Below, one piece after another: positions 15,828 to 25,825 of a stretch of 64,000 nucleotides of DNA (positions are counted from its first letter, which is position 1; each line of letters opens with the position of its first letter). The DNA lies in the NCBI GenBank assembly GCA_041649015.1, contig JBAZNU010000005.1:124001-188000 (forward strand), in the 5' to 3' direction. The notes under the pieces were generated by a model. It made no database searches, was not told the DNA's origin, and saw only the letters and a list, made by a program, of their open reading frames with translations. The DNA comes from Ignavibacteria bacterium. GTDB lineage: Bacteria; Bacteroidota; Ignavibacteria; Tepidaquicellales; Tepidaquicellaceae. A program made the position numbers and the translations under genes.

Positions 15828-18692
15828 ATGTACAAATTAATATTATTTCTGCTAATAGTAGCAAATGTAAGTTGGGCTCAATTATATCAGGGACCAGCAT
15901 CCGGTTCTGTTCCAAATGGTGTTATTGTCTCAACCGGTGATCAAATGTATAATATTGGAGGCGAGAAACTTTCTCCTTATGTAAGAAAAAAGGTAAGAAA
16001 TAAAATTAATTTTACACCATATCAAGACTATTTGAATAGTGTAGCACCAAAAGCACCGGAAGGTTCGAATTATATGAATGATCCTTTAATAGGTATACAA
16101 AATGATAGTCCTGAACCGACGGTATTCAAAAGTTTTCAGGGATTTAATGATCCAGGAAGTTATATTCCGCCAGATTTATACTTAGCAGCAGGTCCAAATC
16201 ACATAATCGGAACTGATAACGGAAGAATAAGAATATGGGATAAAAATGGGAATTTACTGAAAAACTTATCAGCAGATGCCTGGTTTTCATCTACTTTAAA
16301 CGGAGCAAGTGCTTTCGACCCGAAAATACTTTATGACCATTTTAGCAAACGTTGGATTATGGTATGGCTTGACCAGGATGATGCTACATCAAGGGGGTAT
16401 TATCTTGTTTCTGTATCGGCAGATTCGATACCACTTGGCACATGGTACAATTACGCATTACCATCAACCGTAAATGGTTCAACACCTTCCGGCAGCTGGG
16501 GAGACTATCAGGGTGTAGGTTTTGATAATGAGGCAATATATCTGACATCGAATCAGTTTGCGTTCGGTGGTAATTTCCAGGGTACAAAGATAAGAATTAT
16601 ACCAAAATCTGAAATATATGCAAACAATGCCGGTCCAGTTAACTGGAAAGATATTTGGGATATAAGAGAACCAAATAGTTTTGCAAGAACATTTGGAGCG
16701 AGACCGACAATTATGTACTCTCCCTCAACAGATTATTACATATTGGTAAATTCTCCTTTTAATACTGGAACATTTGTTACATTATACAAAATTTCAAATC
16801 CTATAACGAATCCGGTTATGACAGCCGTTAACGTACCGGTAACCTCTTACACAGGTCCACCAAATGCAGGTCAACTTGGAGGCGGAACGATGTTAATAGA
16901 AGCAGGGGGTGTAAGCTTTAAGTATGAGCCAATTTTTAAAGATGGATTTCTTTGGGCTGTACATTCTGTCAGGAATTCTTCATTTACATCATATTCGAGT
17001 GTCAGATACTTGAAAATAAATACTTCGACTAATGAGAGCGTCGAAGATGTAGCAATGGGAGCTAATGGTTACTGGCATTTCTATCCTGCATTATCCGTGG
17101 ATAAGGATAATAATATTGCAATAACTTATTCACGTTCTGGAAATACAGAGTACATAGGTGCATTTTATACATCCCGCTTAAACAGTGATCCGCCAGGATT
17201 AAGCGGAAGCAAATTAATACAAGAAGGTAAGTCTAATTATGTAAAGGATTTTGGAAGCGAAAGAAACAGATGGGGTGATTACTCAGGAATCTGGAGAGAC
17301 CCGACTGACCAGAATAATTTCTGGTTATTGACTCAGTATGCAGATACTCAAATAAATACCTGGGCTGGATGGGTATCAGGAATAAGGCTGATTCCTTTTT
17401 CAGGTTCAAAATTATTCACAAGTAAAGATTCTCTTGATTTTGGAGTCAGAGAAGTTTCTTATCCGTCTGATACAGTTTCATTATCGGTAACTTCTCAAGG
17501 ACAGGATACACTTTCTATAAGTAGTATTCAATTACCAAATTCACAATTTCAACTTCTTTCGAGTGTTAGTTTTCCAATAAAACTTGGATATAATCAGACT
17601 ACTGAATTAAAATTCAGATTTACTCCATCGGTAGCAGCAGTTGTTCGTGACTCTATGACAATATTTAGTAACGATTCTCAAATCCCACAACGGAAAATTT
17701 TGCTTTTTGCTAAGGGATTTTTCATAAACTCTGCAACAGCGGGTACGATTTATGGAATTACGGGTAATCAATCTAACGGAGCATTTATCAATATTGATAA
17801 ATCAACCGGTACAGGTTCATTAATAGGAATTTCAGGATACTCGGACATTACTTCTATTAGTATTCGTCCATCTGATAATATAATTTTTGGAATATCTGCA
17901 GGATCAATAACAAGCAGATTATTTAGAATAAACTCAACACTTGGAGATGCTTATCCTTACATTGATATTCCTATAAGCGGAGTAAGAGCAATAGCATTTG
18001 ATACAAATAATGATTTATACTGTGCTATACCGAGTGGTTATTTGTATAAGTATAACATTCAGACTAATGACACACAATTAGTGGGGAATACATCAATATC
18101 AAACCTATACGCGATCACTATTAATCCGATTAACGGACAAATGTGGGGAGTATCGGCAAATAACAAAATTTATAAAATAAATAAAAATACTGCGGCTTCT
18201 GTACAGATAGGTGTTCCCGGATTCTCAATTACACCGAGTATTACTTTTAATTATCAGGGCAAATTATATGGGACATCGGGAATCGGAGCCTCATTCGGAA
18301 TATTGATCCAATATGATACTTCAACGGGTGCAGCAACTCAGATAGGTTCAACAGGTTATAAAGCTCTCAATTCAATTTCTATATCACAACAAACAGTTGG
18401 AATTCAAAATATTTCGTCAGAGATACCAAAATTATTCAGTTTGAAACAAAATTTTCCAAATCCATTTAATCCAATTACTAATATTATATTTGATCTCCCC
18501 AAAAACAGTAATGTTAAACTGGCTGTGTATGACGCACTTGGAAGGGAACTATCAGTTCTTGTTAATGAGAACCTGAATGCGGGAACTTACAACTATAAGT
18601 ACGATGCAAGTAATGTATCCAGCGGTGTGTATTTTTACAGGATACTTGCCGGTGATTACAACTCTGTTAAAAGGATGGTTGTTTTAAAATAA
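15828..18692 (+). CDS. Large secreted multidomain protein with type IX sorting domain
   Basis: The 954 residues begin with a signal peptide (1-17, ending SWAQ). Residues about 80-510 form an unassigned beta-rich, propeller-like domain with LYLAAGPNHIIGTDNGRIRI and WGDYQGVGFDNEAIYLTSN. Residues about 525-635 look like a 'choice-of-anchor D'/ASH-type Ig domain (LDFG.REV, FRFTPS). Residues about 637-855 resemble a DUF4394-like propeller with repeated IYGITG and ININPING-type phrases. The sorting domain starts near 873 (NFPNPFNPITN) and ends VKRMVVLK. No enzyme motif was recognised. It has no tight operon partner. Confidence 0.82.
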   Translation: MYKLILFLLIVANVSWAQLYQGPASGSVPNGVIVSTGDQMYNIGGEKLSPYVRKKVRNKINFTPYQDYLNSVAPKAPEGSNYMNDPLIGIQNDSPEPTVFKSFQGFNDPGSYIPPDLYLAAGPNHIIGTDNGRIRIWDKNGNLLKNLSADAWFSSTLNGASAFDPKILYDHFSKRWIMVWLDQDDATSRGYYLVSVSADSIPLGTWYNYALPSTVNGSTPSGSWGDYQGVGFDNEAIYLTSNQFAFGGNFQGTKIRIIPKSEIYANNAGPVNWKDIWDIREPNSFARTFGARPTIMYSPSTDYYILVNSPFNTGTFVTLYKISNPITNPVMTAVNVPVTSYTGPPNAGQLGGGTMLIEAGGVSFKYEPIFKDGFLWAVHSVRNSSFTSYSSVRYLKINTSTNESVEDVAMGANGYWHFYPALSVDKDNNIAITYSRSGNTEYIGAFYTSRLNSDPPGLSGSKLIQEGKSNYVKDFGSERNRWGDYSGIWRDPTDQNNFWLLTQYADTQINTWAGWVSGIRLIPFSGSKLFTSKDSLDFGVREVSYPSDTVSLSVTSQGQDTLSISSIQLPNSQFQLLSSVSFPIKLGYNQTTELKFRFTPSVAAVVRDSMTIFSNDSQIPQRKILLFAKGFFINSATAGTIYGITGNQSNGAFINIDKSTGTGSLIGISGYSDITSISIRPSDNIIFGISAGSITSRLFRINSTLGDAYPYIDIPISGVRAIAFDTNNDLYCAIPSGYLYKYNIQTNDTQLVGNTSISNLYAITINPINGQMWGVSANNKIYKINKNTAASVQIGVPGFSITPSITFNYQGKLYGTSGIGASFGILIQYDTSTGAATQIGSTGYKALNSISISQQTVGIQNISSEIPKLFSLKQNFPNPFNPITNIIFDLPKNSNVKLAVYDALGRELSVLVNENLNAGTYNYKYDASNVSSGVYFYRILAGDYNSVKRMVVLK

Positions 18693-18838
18693 AGATTATA
18701 GAATTAACAAGCCCGATAACAAAATATTGGGCTATTATATCTCTGTATGAATTTAGCAATTTTCGATTTGATATTTCAAAGATTATGGTTTTAATTAATC
18801 AAGTTTTTCATTAACTTAATCAAACATTACTCATACAT

Positions 18839-19993
18839 TTGGAAACAAGGATAACTGAAGTCAGAAATAAATCGGATCTTAAAAAGTTTGTTAAATTTCC
18901 TTTGAAGTTGTATAAGGATTGCAAACAATTTGTGCCACCGTTATTATTTGACGAAATTAATACATTTACTAAAACCAAGAATCCTGCGTATGATTATTGC
19001 GAAGCCAGATTATGGCTTGCTTATCAGGATGATAAGATTGTGGGCAGGATAGCGGGTATAATCAACAATAAGTTTATCAAGTTATGGAATAAAAAAGCAA
19101 TTAGGTTTGGCTTTATAGATTTTATAGATGATGAGTCGGTTTCATTGGCTCTATTGAATGAAGTAATTCAATGGGGAAAAGAAAAAGAATTGAACATAAT
19201 ACATGGACCATTGGGCTTCACTGATATGGATTATGAGGGAACGCTGATAGAGGGATTTGATGAAGTTGGAACACTTGCAACTATTTACAATTACGATTAT
19301 TACCCCAGACATTTTGAAAGAATGGGTTTTACAAAAGAAGTTGACTGGGTTGAGTTCGAAATAAAAGTACCCGATTCAATCCCGGAAAAAGCGGACAGAA
19401 TAGCAAAGATTGTTCAGCAAAAACTAAAAATTCGTGTACTTGAAGCAAAGTCTAAAAAAGATCTCTTACCATACGGGGAACAACTATTCGAAACGATTAA
19501 CGAATCCTATAAGAATTTATTTGGATTCGTACCGCTTTCAGAAAAACAGATACAATATTACATAAAGCAATATTTCGGCTTTGTGAATCCAGATTATTTA
19601 AAAATAATAGTTGATACAGAGAATAAACTTCAGGGATTTGTAATCGGGATGCCATCACTTACAAGAGCATTGCAAAAATCGAAAGGAAGGTTATTACCAT
19701 TTGGTTTTATTCATATTCTTAAAGCTTTGAGCAAATCAAATAAATACGTTGACCTATATTTGGGTGCAATCAAACCGGAACTACAAGGAAAAGGAGCAGA
19801 TGCACTCCTAATGACAGAAATAACCAGATCATGCATTAAAAACAAAGTAATATCGGCGGAGAGCAACATTGAGCTTGAAACGAATTTACTCGTACAGAGT
19901 CACTGGAAATATTTTGATTCGAGACAGCACAAAAGGAGGAGATGTTTTACCAAGGAAATAAACAATGATTCCCTGAATACAAGTATTAATTAA
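18839..19993 (+). CDS. GNAT-like N-acetyltransferase-family protein
   Basis: This is a 384-residue cytosolic protein with no signal peptide. The N-terminal half shows a GNAT-like order: the strand ARLWLAYQDDKIVGRIAGIIN, then the helix LLNEVIQWGKEKELNIIHGPLGFTD. The C-terminal part resembles a second acyltransferase fold ending LGAIKPELQGKGADALLMTEI, where LQGKGADALL recalls the acetyl-CoA-binding Q/RxxGxG/A loop. The start is TTG, as no ATG fits before the first conserved strand. The substrate is unknown. Confidence 0.7.
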   Translation: METRITEVRNKSDLKKFVKFPLKLYKDCKQFVPPLLFDEINTFTKTKNPAYDYCEARLWLAYQDDKIVGRIAGIINNKFIKLWNKKAIRFGFIDFIDDESVSLALLNEVIQWGKEKELNIIHGPLGFTDMDYEGTLIEGFDEVGTLATIYNYDYYPRHFERMGFTKEVDWVEFEIKVPDSIPEKADRIAKIVQQKLKIRVLEAKSKKDLLPYGEQLFETINESYKNLFGFVPLSEKQIQYYIKQYFGFVNPDYLKIIVDTENKLQGFVIGMPSLTRALQKSKGRLLPFGFIHILKALSKSNKYVDLYLGAIKPELQGKGADALLMTEITRSCIKNKVISAESNIELETNLLVQSHWKYFDSRQHKRRRCFTKEINNDSLNTSIN

Positions 19994-20058
19994 TATTACT
20001 TGTAATAATAATATTTACTTATTATATTTAATTAAGTTAAACTTAAAAAATTATAATT

Positions 20059-20460
20059 ATGAAAAAACTATTTGTACTATTTTCGTTGGTAGCACTGTTT
20101 TTCATTACTGAAATTGCAATGACACAAACGTTATATTTCTGTGAAGGTGTTACCGATGCCGGATATCCAAAAGGAGAGAGCAGCACTTTCAATATCCCAA
20201 GGAATGGAGGCTATTTTTATTTTCTTGTTCGGTTGCCATACACAGTAGAGTGCTCTGAAGTTTACTATGATATATATGATGTTTATAGTGATTATACTGA
20301 AAGTTTTAACACAACCATTACTCAGGATGGTATATCCTACGACTGGGTTTGGTTTTGGAAGAAAGTTACATTCTACACACCGGGTTATTACCATGTTTAT
20401 GTAAGGGACTGTTACGGTACTACTCTTGCTTCCTCATACTTAACTATAAATTTTAAATAG
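20059..20460 (+). CDS. Secreted protein of unknown function
   Basis: This is a 133-residue protein with a clear signal peptide (1-23). The mature part is a compact beta-sandwich-like sequence rich in Tyr and Phe, with two Cys pairs at most (YFCEGV, YTVECSEVYY, VRDCYG), suggesting extracytoplasmic disulfides. No sorting domain is present, so it would be periplasmic or outer-membrane associated. A very good terminator follows, so it is an independent transcript. Confidence 0.7.
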   Translation: MKKLFVLFSLVALFFITEIAMTQTLYFCEGVTDAGYPKGESSTFNIPRNGGYFYFLVRLPYTVECSEVYYDIYDVYSDYTESFNTTITQDGISYDWVWFWKKVTFYTPGYYHVYVRDCYGTTLASSYLTINFK

Positions 20461-20468
20461 TCGTATTT

Positions 20469-20497
20469 AGGGCTTTAGAAATAAAGCCCTTTTTTTA
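20469..20497 (+). terminator. Rho-independent terminator
   Basis: A perfect 9-bp stem AGGGCTTTA / TAAAGCCCT with a GAAA tetraloop is followed by seven T, eight bases after the preceding stop. Confidence 0.95.
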
Positions 20498-20539
20498 TCT
20501 ATCTACCTTTTTTAGATCTAATAAATTAACTATTTCAGT

Positions 20540-21388
20540 ATGAATAAATTTACTGTTTTTGTGTTACTATCATTAGCTTTGTCTTTTTCAAATATTATCG
20601 CACAACCCAAGACAGATACCTTATTAAAAATGGGTTGGACACCTCAGGGTAGTTTAGGTGTTAATCTAAGTCAATTTGCTTTTGAAAACTGGACACAAGG
20701 AGGAGAGAATTCAATATCATTATCGTCAATTGGTAATTTTGGGTATTACTACAGACATCCCGGTTGGTTTTTATCGAACAGGTTAAAGGCTGCTTATGGA
20801 TTTTCGAAGACCAAAGACAGGTTCTATACAACAGATAATGAACTCAGGCTTGAAAATGTTCTTATAAAAGAATTCGGGTGGAAATTAAATCCATATTTTA
20901 GTAATGAAGTAAGAACAGTAATAGCGAATGGTTATGATTATTCAATTAATCCAGAGCAGCAAATTAGCGCATTCTTTGACCCAGGCTATATAAATCAATC
21001 TTTAGGCTTTATTTATGATCAAAAGCATTTTAATACACGTCTCGGCATTGGTCTTCAGGAGACCTTTACAAACAGATTCAATTCATATAGTGATGATATT
21101 AATACTACTGACATTGAGAAGTTTAAAATAGAAACCGGTATTGAGTCAGTATCAGAGGCAAACTATGAATTTATGAAAAACATGATGTATACAGGAAGAC
21201 TTAGGTTGTTTTCAAGGTTAAACTCGCTTGATGTCTGGGATGTGAATTGGGATAATATAATAACAGCAAAAGTTAACGATTTTATAAATGTTAATTTTAA
21301 CTTTAATTTTATATATCAGAAAGATCAATCGTTAAAGGCACAGTATAAGGAAATCCTCTCGTTAGGATTTTCGTATGTGATATTTTAA
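20540..21388 (+). CDS. DUF3078-family outer-membrane-type protein
   Basis: The 282 residues start with a signal peptide (1-21, ending IAQ). The typical DUF3078 opening is WTPQGSLGVNLSQFAFENW followed by TQGGENSISL. Alternating amphipathic strands and a final aromatic residue (SFSYVIF) fit a small outer-membrane beta-barrel. The family is common in Bacteroidota and has no assigned function. It is separated from the previous gene by a terminator and converges with pdxH. Confidence 0.8.
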   Translation: MNKFTVFVLLSLALSFSNIIAQPKTDTLLKMGWTPQGSLGVNLSQFAFENWTQGGENSISLSSIGNFGYYYRHPGWFLSNRLKAAYGFSKTKDRFYTTDNELRLENVLIKEFGWKLNPYFSNEVRTVIANGYDYSINPEQQISAFFDPGYINQSLGFIYDQKHFNTRLGIGLQETFTNRFNSYSDDINTTDIEKFKIETGIESVSEANYEFMKNMMYTGRLRLFSRLNSLDVWDVNWDNIITAKVNDFINVNFNFNFIYQKDQSLKAQYKEILSLGFSYVIF

Positions 21389-21409
21389 GTATTTGAGTTG
21401 TATTAAATT

Positions 21410-21435
21410 AATAAGGGGTTTTCAAATTCCTTATT
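21410..21435. terminator. Weak bidirectional terminator between convergent genes
   Basis: AATAAGG (21410-21416) pairs with CCTTATT (21429-21435) across a 12-base loop containing TTTT. It lies between the convergent DUF3078 and pdxH genes. The short stem makes this tentative. Confidence 0.35.
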
Positions 21436-21439
21436 GATT

Positions 21440-22087
21440 TCAAGGTGAAAGCCTATCAATTATCCACGTTGAGTTTTGAAGTCTGTATCTGACCCTATCG
21501 TGTAACCTATTTTTTCTTCCCTGCCAGAATTCGAAATAATGGGGTATTAGTCTATAACCGCCCCAATAGGGTGGTAAAGGAATGTCTTTGCTATGAAACT
21601 TGGAGAGATACAAAAAGAATTTTTTAATAATCGTCATTCGGCTTTCGATTACCGTGCTTTGATTCGAAGCCCATGCCCCAACTTTGCTTTTGAAAGGTCT
21701 TGTCTTGAAGTATTCAAAAGATTCGGTCTCTGAAATTTTATCCACTTTACCTTCAATTCTAATTTGACGTTCGAGTTCGGGCCAGAAAAAAAGTATTGAA
21801 GCAAATTTATTTTCTTGTAATTCTTTCCCCTTTCGGCTTTCGTAGTTGGTGTAGAAGTAAAATCCCTCTTCATCATAACCTTTCATGAGCAGAGTTCTGA
21901 GAGAAGGTTTTGCGTTTATATCAGCAGTTCCCAGAACGAATGCAGTTGGTTCGAGTATATCGGATTTTAGAATTTCATTAAACCAATCCTCAAATTGCTG
22001 AAACGGATTCAAATTGACATCCTTTGTATCGAGTGATTTTTTGCTGTAGTTCTTTCTTATATCCTGAAGTTTCTTTTTGTCAATCAT
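21440..22087 (-). CDS. pdxH: Pyridoxamine/pyridoxine 5'-phosphate oxidase
   Basis: This FMN enzyme oxidises PNP/PMP to PLP. The 215 residues have the usual length. FMN-binding sequences are TLLMKGYDEEGFYFYTNYES and GKELQENKFASILFFW. Substrate-site sequences are VGAWASNQS and the C-terminal signature YWGGYRLIPHYFEFWQG then RLHDR. It starts four bases after the GH3 stop, so it is probably co-transcribed with it. PLP made here would serve, among others, GcvP in this window. Confidence 0.95.
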   Translation of the reverse strand: MIDKKKLQDIRKNYSKKSLDTKDVNLNPFQQFEDWFNEILKSDILEPTAFVLGTADINAKPSLRTLLMKGYDEEGFYFYTNYESRKGKELQENKFASILFFWPELERQIRIEGKVDKISETESFEYFKTRPFKSKVGAWASNQSTVIESRMTIIKKFFLYLSKFHSKDIPLPPYWGGYRLIPHYFEFWQGRKNRLHDRVRYRLQNSTWIIDRLSP

Positions 22088-22091
22088 AATA

Positions 22092-23828
22092 TTAATAGCT
22101 TAGACCGTATCCAAATTTATAATTATCAGTAATTGTGACTGGCAGTTTACCTTTTGGATTAATTTCTCCTGCTATTGATTTTATTGCTGCATCAATAACG
22201 GATTTACTATCACCATAAGCTGCGATATACCCTGAAATATTTTCAAAGTTAGAAAGTAAGTATGGATTTCCAAACGAAATTACAACAACCTTTTTACCAT
22301 ATACATCAGTTAGTTGCTTAATAAATTCAGCATGAGAATTATTCATTCCTACAGTTCCTGTTTTCATCTTTACTTTTATAAACAAAGGGATGATAATGTA
22401 ATCATAATCACTAAAATTCTTAAAGGTTGCTTCAGGATTTGATATGTCGTTGTCTATTATTTTGATAACAGGTGATGTACCGCTTTTACTCTTAATTTTG
22501 CTATAAATTTCATCATAAAAATACTGTGCATTTTCTGGTTCCTTGCCTGTGAACATAGATAGGATAAGGCAATTGTTGAACGAATTATTTTTAGACAATG
22601 GAAGAACATTTTGGTTTCTAACAAGGGTTATTGACTCTTCGGCAATTTTATCTGATAATTTTTGTGCTTCCTGATTGTTAATATTATTCAACACCTCATC
22701 TTCATTGACATATTTGTTATCATTAAGCTTTAACCATTCTTTTGCATCAAGAATTTTCTTTACAGAAATATCAATTCTTTCTTCTGAGATATCACCTTTT
22801 TTAACTGCGTCTACTATTGCATCGATCGTTTTCTTTTCTCCCTGAGGCATAAGGATTAAGTCAATACCTGCTTTTACGCACCTTATTGCTACTTCTTTAG
22901 CATTAAAGTGTTTTGTTACACCTTCCATGTTAAGAGCATCTGTTATGACAAGCCCTTTGAATCCGAGCTTTTCAATAAGTAAACCATTAATTATTTCCTG
23001 TGAAAGGGTAGCAGGTATAAAAGGGGTTTTATCAAGAGCAGGGAATGAAATATGAGCGACCATTACTGATTTTACACCAGATTTAATAGCACTGACAAAA
23101 GGTACGAGTTCAACTTCATTCATTCTCTGCATGTCATTGCTGATTTCCGGGAGGTCATTGTGTGTATCGATATCAGTATCACCATGACCAGGGAAGTGTT
23201 TTGCAGTTGCTATTACTTTTCCATCCTGTAAGCCACGAATCATAGCATCACCCATAACACTTACAAGATTAGGGTCTTCACCAAATGAACGGACGTTTAT
23301 AATCGGGTTCAGAGGATTATTATTTACATCAACGACAGGGGAGTAATTCTGATGAACACCAAGTGCTCTGCATTCCTTTGCTATTAGCAAGCCCATTTGA
23401 TAAGCAAGGTCCGGATTTCGAGTAGCTCCGATACCCATATTATTGGGATAGAGCGAACCATCTTCCAGTCTCATCGCGGTTCCTCTTTCGAAATCCTGAG
23501 AAATTAAAAGAGGAGTTTCGCTAAGAGTTTGAAGTTTATTAATAAGTTTGGCTTCTTCAAGTGCTCTGCCTTTAAAGAAAATAATGCCCCCAACTTTTTC
23601 ATTTTCGATAAGATTACTTAGTCTTTTAAAATTGTTATCATTATTACCACTATAATATCCATCAGAATATGTTATAATCATTTGGGCAATCTTTTCCCTA
23701 AGAGTCATTTCCTTCATTCGCATATCAGTCCAAGTAAAATTTTCAGAATATAAATTGTTTAAATTGGATTCAGTAATAGTATTAATCAATGTGAAGAACA
23801 ATACAAGAATTAGGAAAGTCTTTTTCAT
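22092..23828 (-). CDS. Exported family GH3 beta-N-acetylhexosaminidase (NagZ/BglX-like)
   Basis: This is a 578-residue glycoside hydrolase with an N-terminal hydrophobic export signal (1-20). The NagZ-type signature is intact: Lys210-His211 in KHFPGHGDTDIDTHNDLP, with the DTH containing the general acid/base His223. The presumed nucleophile is Asp297 in VITDALNMEG. After about residue 380 a second alpha/beta domain follows (ITLVRNQNVLPLSK), as in longer Bacteroidota members. Peptidoglycan amino-sugar recycling or glycan degradation in the periplasm is likely. It lies seven bases downstream of the slipin gene. Confidence 0.9.
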   Translation of the reverse strand: MKKTFLILVLFFTLINTITESNLNNLYSENFTWTDMRMKEMTLREKIAQMIITYSDGYYSGNNDNNFKRLSNLIENEKVGGIIFFKGRALEEAKLINKLQTLSETPLLISQDFERGTAMRLEDGSLYPNNMGIGATRNPDLAYQMGLLIAKECRALGVHQNYSPVVDVNNNPLNPIINVRSFGEDPNLVSVMGDAMIRGLQDGKVIATAKHFPGHGDTDIDTHNDLPEISNDMQRMNEVELVPFVSAIKSGVKSVMVAHISFPALDKTPFIPATLSQEIINGLLIEKLGFKGLVITDALNMEGVTKHFNAKEVAIRCVKAGIDLILMPQGEKKTIDAIVDAVKKGDISEERIDISVKKILDAKEWLKLNDNKYVNEDEVLNNINNQEAQKLSDKIAEESITLVRNQNVLPLSKNNSFNNCLILSMFTGKEPENAQYFYDEIYSKIKSKSGTSPVIKIIDNDISNPEATFKNFSDYDYIIIPLFIKVKMKTGTVGMNNSHAEFIKQLTDVYGKKVVVISFGNPYLLSNFENISGYIAAYGDSKSVIDAAIKSIAGEINPKGKLPVTITDNYKFGYGLSY

Positions 23829-23835
23829 TTTTTAA

Positions 23836-24627
23836 TTACTTATTAGCTTCTTTTTCAATTTTTGTGTTCATATTAGTAAAGTACTTCATAATCTCCATAG
23901 GTAAAGGTATTATCATAGTAGAAGTTTTTTCAGCTGCAATTTCAGTCATAACCTGCAAATATCTCAACTGCATGGCATTAGAATTACCTCCTAATATACG
24001 TGCAGCTTCTGACAGTTTAGTGGCTGAAAGAAATTCACCTTCTGAGTTAATAATCTTTGCTCTTTTATCGCGTTCTGCTTCTGCTTGACGTCCCATTGCA
24101 CGGATAAGTTCCTGAGGCAGGTCAACATTCTTTAATTCAACATTCATGACCTGAATTCCCCATGGTTCAGTTTCACGGTCAATTATTTCCTTCAGCTTTG
24201 CATTTATCATATCTCTATGTGAAAGAAGCTCATCAAGGTCGCTTTGTCCAAGAACTGATCTTAATGTTGTTTGCGATACGAGTGAAGATGCGTAAAGATA
24301 ATCTTCAACCTGAATGATTGCTTTTTCAGGATTAGCTACTCTAAGGTAAACAACAGCATTAACTTTTACGCTAACATTATCCCTCGTAATGATATCCTGA
24401 GAAGGCACATCAATGGCTAAAGTACGGAGGCTGATTTTAACCATTTTATCGAGAATTGGTAATAAAATAATTAAGCCAGGTCCTTTAATCTGAGAAAATT
24501 TACCAAGTCTGAATATTAAACCTCTCTCATATTCATTCAGAACTCTGAACATTCTTATAAATATTATAAAAAATATAAGTCCAAAGAAAAGAATAAAAAT
24601 TGTAATTAAAGTATAAAAAGCGCCCAT
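23836..24627 (-). CDS. Slipin (stomatin/prohibitin, SPFH family)
   Basis: One N-terminal membrane helix (about residues 5-27) precedes an SPFH domain (YERGLIFRLGKF, then SLRTLAIDVPSQDIITRDNV). The charged helical segment RQAEAERDKRAKIINSEGE is the slipin signature. The length of 263 is typical. These proteins form oligomeric membrane microdomains. The start is supported by a perfect AAAGGAGG ribosome binding site at 24632-24640, the strongest in the window. No NfeD-type partner protease is adjacent; the neighbours are dus and GH3. Confidence 0.93.
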   Translation of the reverse strand: MGAFYTLITIFILFFGLIFFIIFIRMFRVLNEYERGLIFRLGKFSQIKGPGLIILLPILDKMVKISLRTLAIDVPSQDIITRDNVSVKVNAVVYLRVANPEKAIIQVEDYLYASSLVSQTTLRSVLGQSDLDELLSHRDMINAKLKEIIDRETEPWGIQVMNVELKNVDLPQELIRAMGRQAEAERDKRAKIINSEGEFLSATKLSEAARILGGNSNAMQLRYLQVMTEIAAEKTSTMIIPLPMEIMKYFTNMNTKIEKEANK

Positions 24628-24644
24628 ATTATCCTCCTTTAATT

Positions 24645-25628
24645 TTAAGTTGATACAATGTTGTAATTATAATTTTTAAAATCAACTAATTTATTAATGA
24701 TAGGTTCACTGGAATCGAATTGCATTAATTCCAGTCTAAATTTAGAAATATTTGGAAGGCTGTGAAGATAACCGCTATAATGTTTGCGGAATTCTCTAAC
24801 TCCGAGCTTTTCACCTTTGAGTTCTACAGCTAGTTTTAGATGTTCGATGCAAGTATCAATTCTTTCCTGAATACCAGGGAGTGGTTCGTGTGTACCGGTT
24901 TTCAAGAAGTATTTTGACTGCCTGAAAATCCATGGATTTGATATTGCTCCCTGTCCAATCATGACAGCATCGGGTTGATAGTTATCGAAAACAAACTTAA
25001 CATCTTCCGGTGTTTTAATATTTCCATTAAGTATAATAGGAATTTTTACCCCTGCATCCTTTACACGTTTGACCCATTCCCAGTCGGCTTCTCCTTTATT
25101 GCCCTGCCCACGAACGCGACAATGAACAGTAAGAGCCTGAATTCCAATATCCTCCATTAACTTTGCAACATCTACAATAACTATATTGTCTTTGTCCCAA
25201 CCGAGTCGAGTTTTTAGAGTAACGGGTTTGTTGACATTCTTAACTACAGATTCTGCAATGAGTCTCATTCGTGGTAGATCTTTCAGAAGTCCTGCCCCAG
25301 CACCTCTCATAGCTACATCTTTTACCCAGCAGCCACAGTTAATGTCAATAAAATCAGGATCAGCCAGTTCTGAAATTTTTGCAGCATCAATCATAGAAGG
25401 TATTACTCCACCGAATATTTGAATTCCAACAGGATGTTCTTCCTCGTAGTGAAACAGCTTTGCACGAGCTTTAATTGCGTCACGGATTAGTCCCTCAGAA
25501 GAAATAAATTCCGTATATAGCAAGTCAGCCCCAAGACGTTTTGCTATCAATCGAAAAGGAGGTTCAGTAACATCCTCCATCGGAGCGAGAGCTAGTGCGT
25601 TTGAAAATATTTTCTGAAAATCATTCAT
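24645..25628 (-). CDS. dusB: tRNA-dihydrouridine synthase (Dus family)
   Basis: This FMN enzyme reduces uridines in tRNA. The fold begins LALAPMEDVTEPPFRLIAKR, followed by DLLYTEFISSEGL. Phosphate-binding and substrate motifs are PVTLKTRLGWD, LTVHCRVRGQG and PIILNGNI. The catalytic-Cys loop reads DINCGCWVKDV where most family members have NxGCP, so the Cys is kept but the Pro is Trp. The start at 25628 (MNDFQKIF) is chosen over an upstream in-frame start at 25694 because the extra 22 residues are not family-like. DusB is the most likely subgroup, but subgroup assignment is tentative. Confidence 0.9.
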   Translation of the reverse strand: MNDFQKIFSNALALAPMEDVTEPPFRLIAKRLGADLLYTEFISSEGLIRDAIKARAKLFHYEEEHPVGIQIFGGVIPSMIDAAKISELADPDFIDINCGCWVKDVAMRGAGAGLLKDLPRMRLIAESVVKNVNKPVTLKTRLGWDKDNIVIVDVAKLMEDIGIQALTVHCRVRGQGNKGEADWEWVKRVKDAGVKIPIILNGNIKTPEDVKFVFDNYQPDAVMIGQGAISNPWIFRQSKYFLKTGTHEPLPGIQERIDTCIEHLKLAVELKGEKLGVREFRKHYSGYLHSLPNISKFRLELMQFDSSEPIINKLVDFKNYNYNIVST

Positions 25629-25741
25629 TTTATAAATATATTTAATATTATCGATCAAATAAGTGCAGAATCGTAATATAAAATTCAAACTCAATAAAGC
25701 CTGTTTTAATGCTATAATAGCAAAAATTTATATCATAGTTG

Positions 25742-25754
25742 TATCGCAAGCATA
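25742..25754. repeat. Single copy of the array B unit
   Basis: TATCGCAAGCATA here is identical over 13 bases to the junction of units in the array at 14325-14368. It lies in the 197-bp gap between dus and the upstream membrane-protein gene. It may be a one-unit relic or a seed for such an array. Confidence 0.6.
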
Positions 25755-25825
25755 CAGAAAAATAGATATAATTATGTAAAAATGGGCATAAAAACCATAT
25801 TTTCGGATTTAACAGATTTTAGTTA

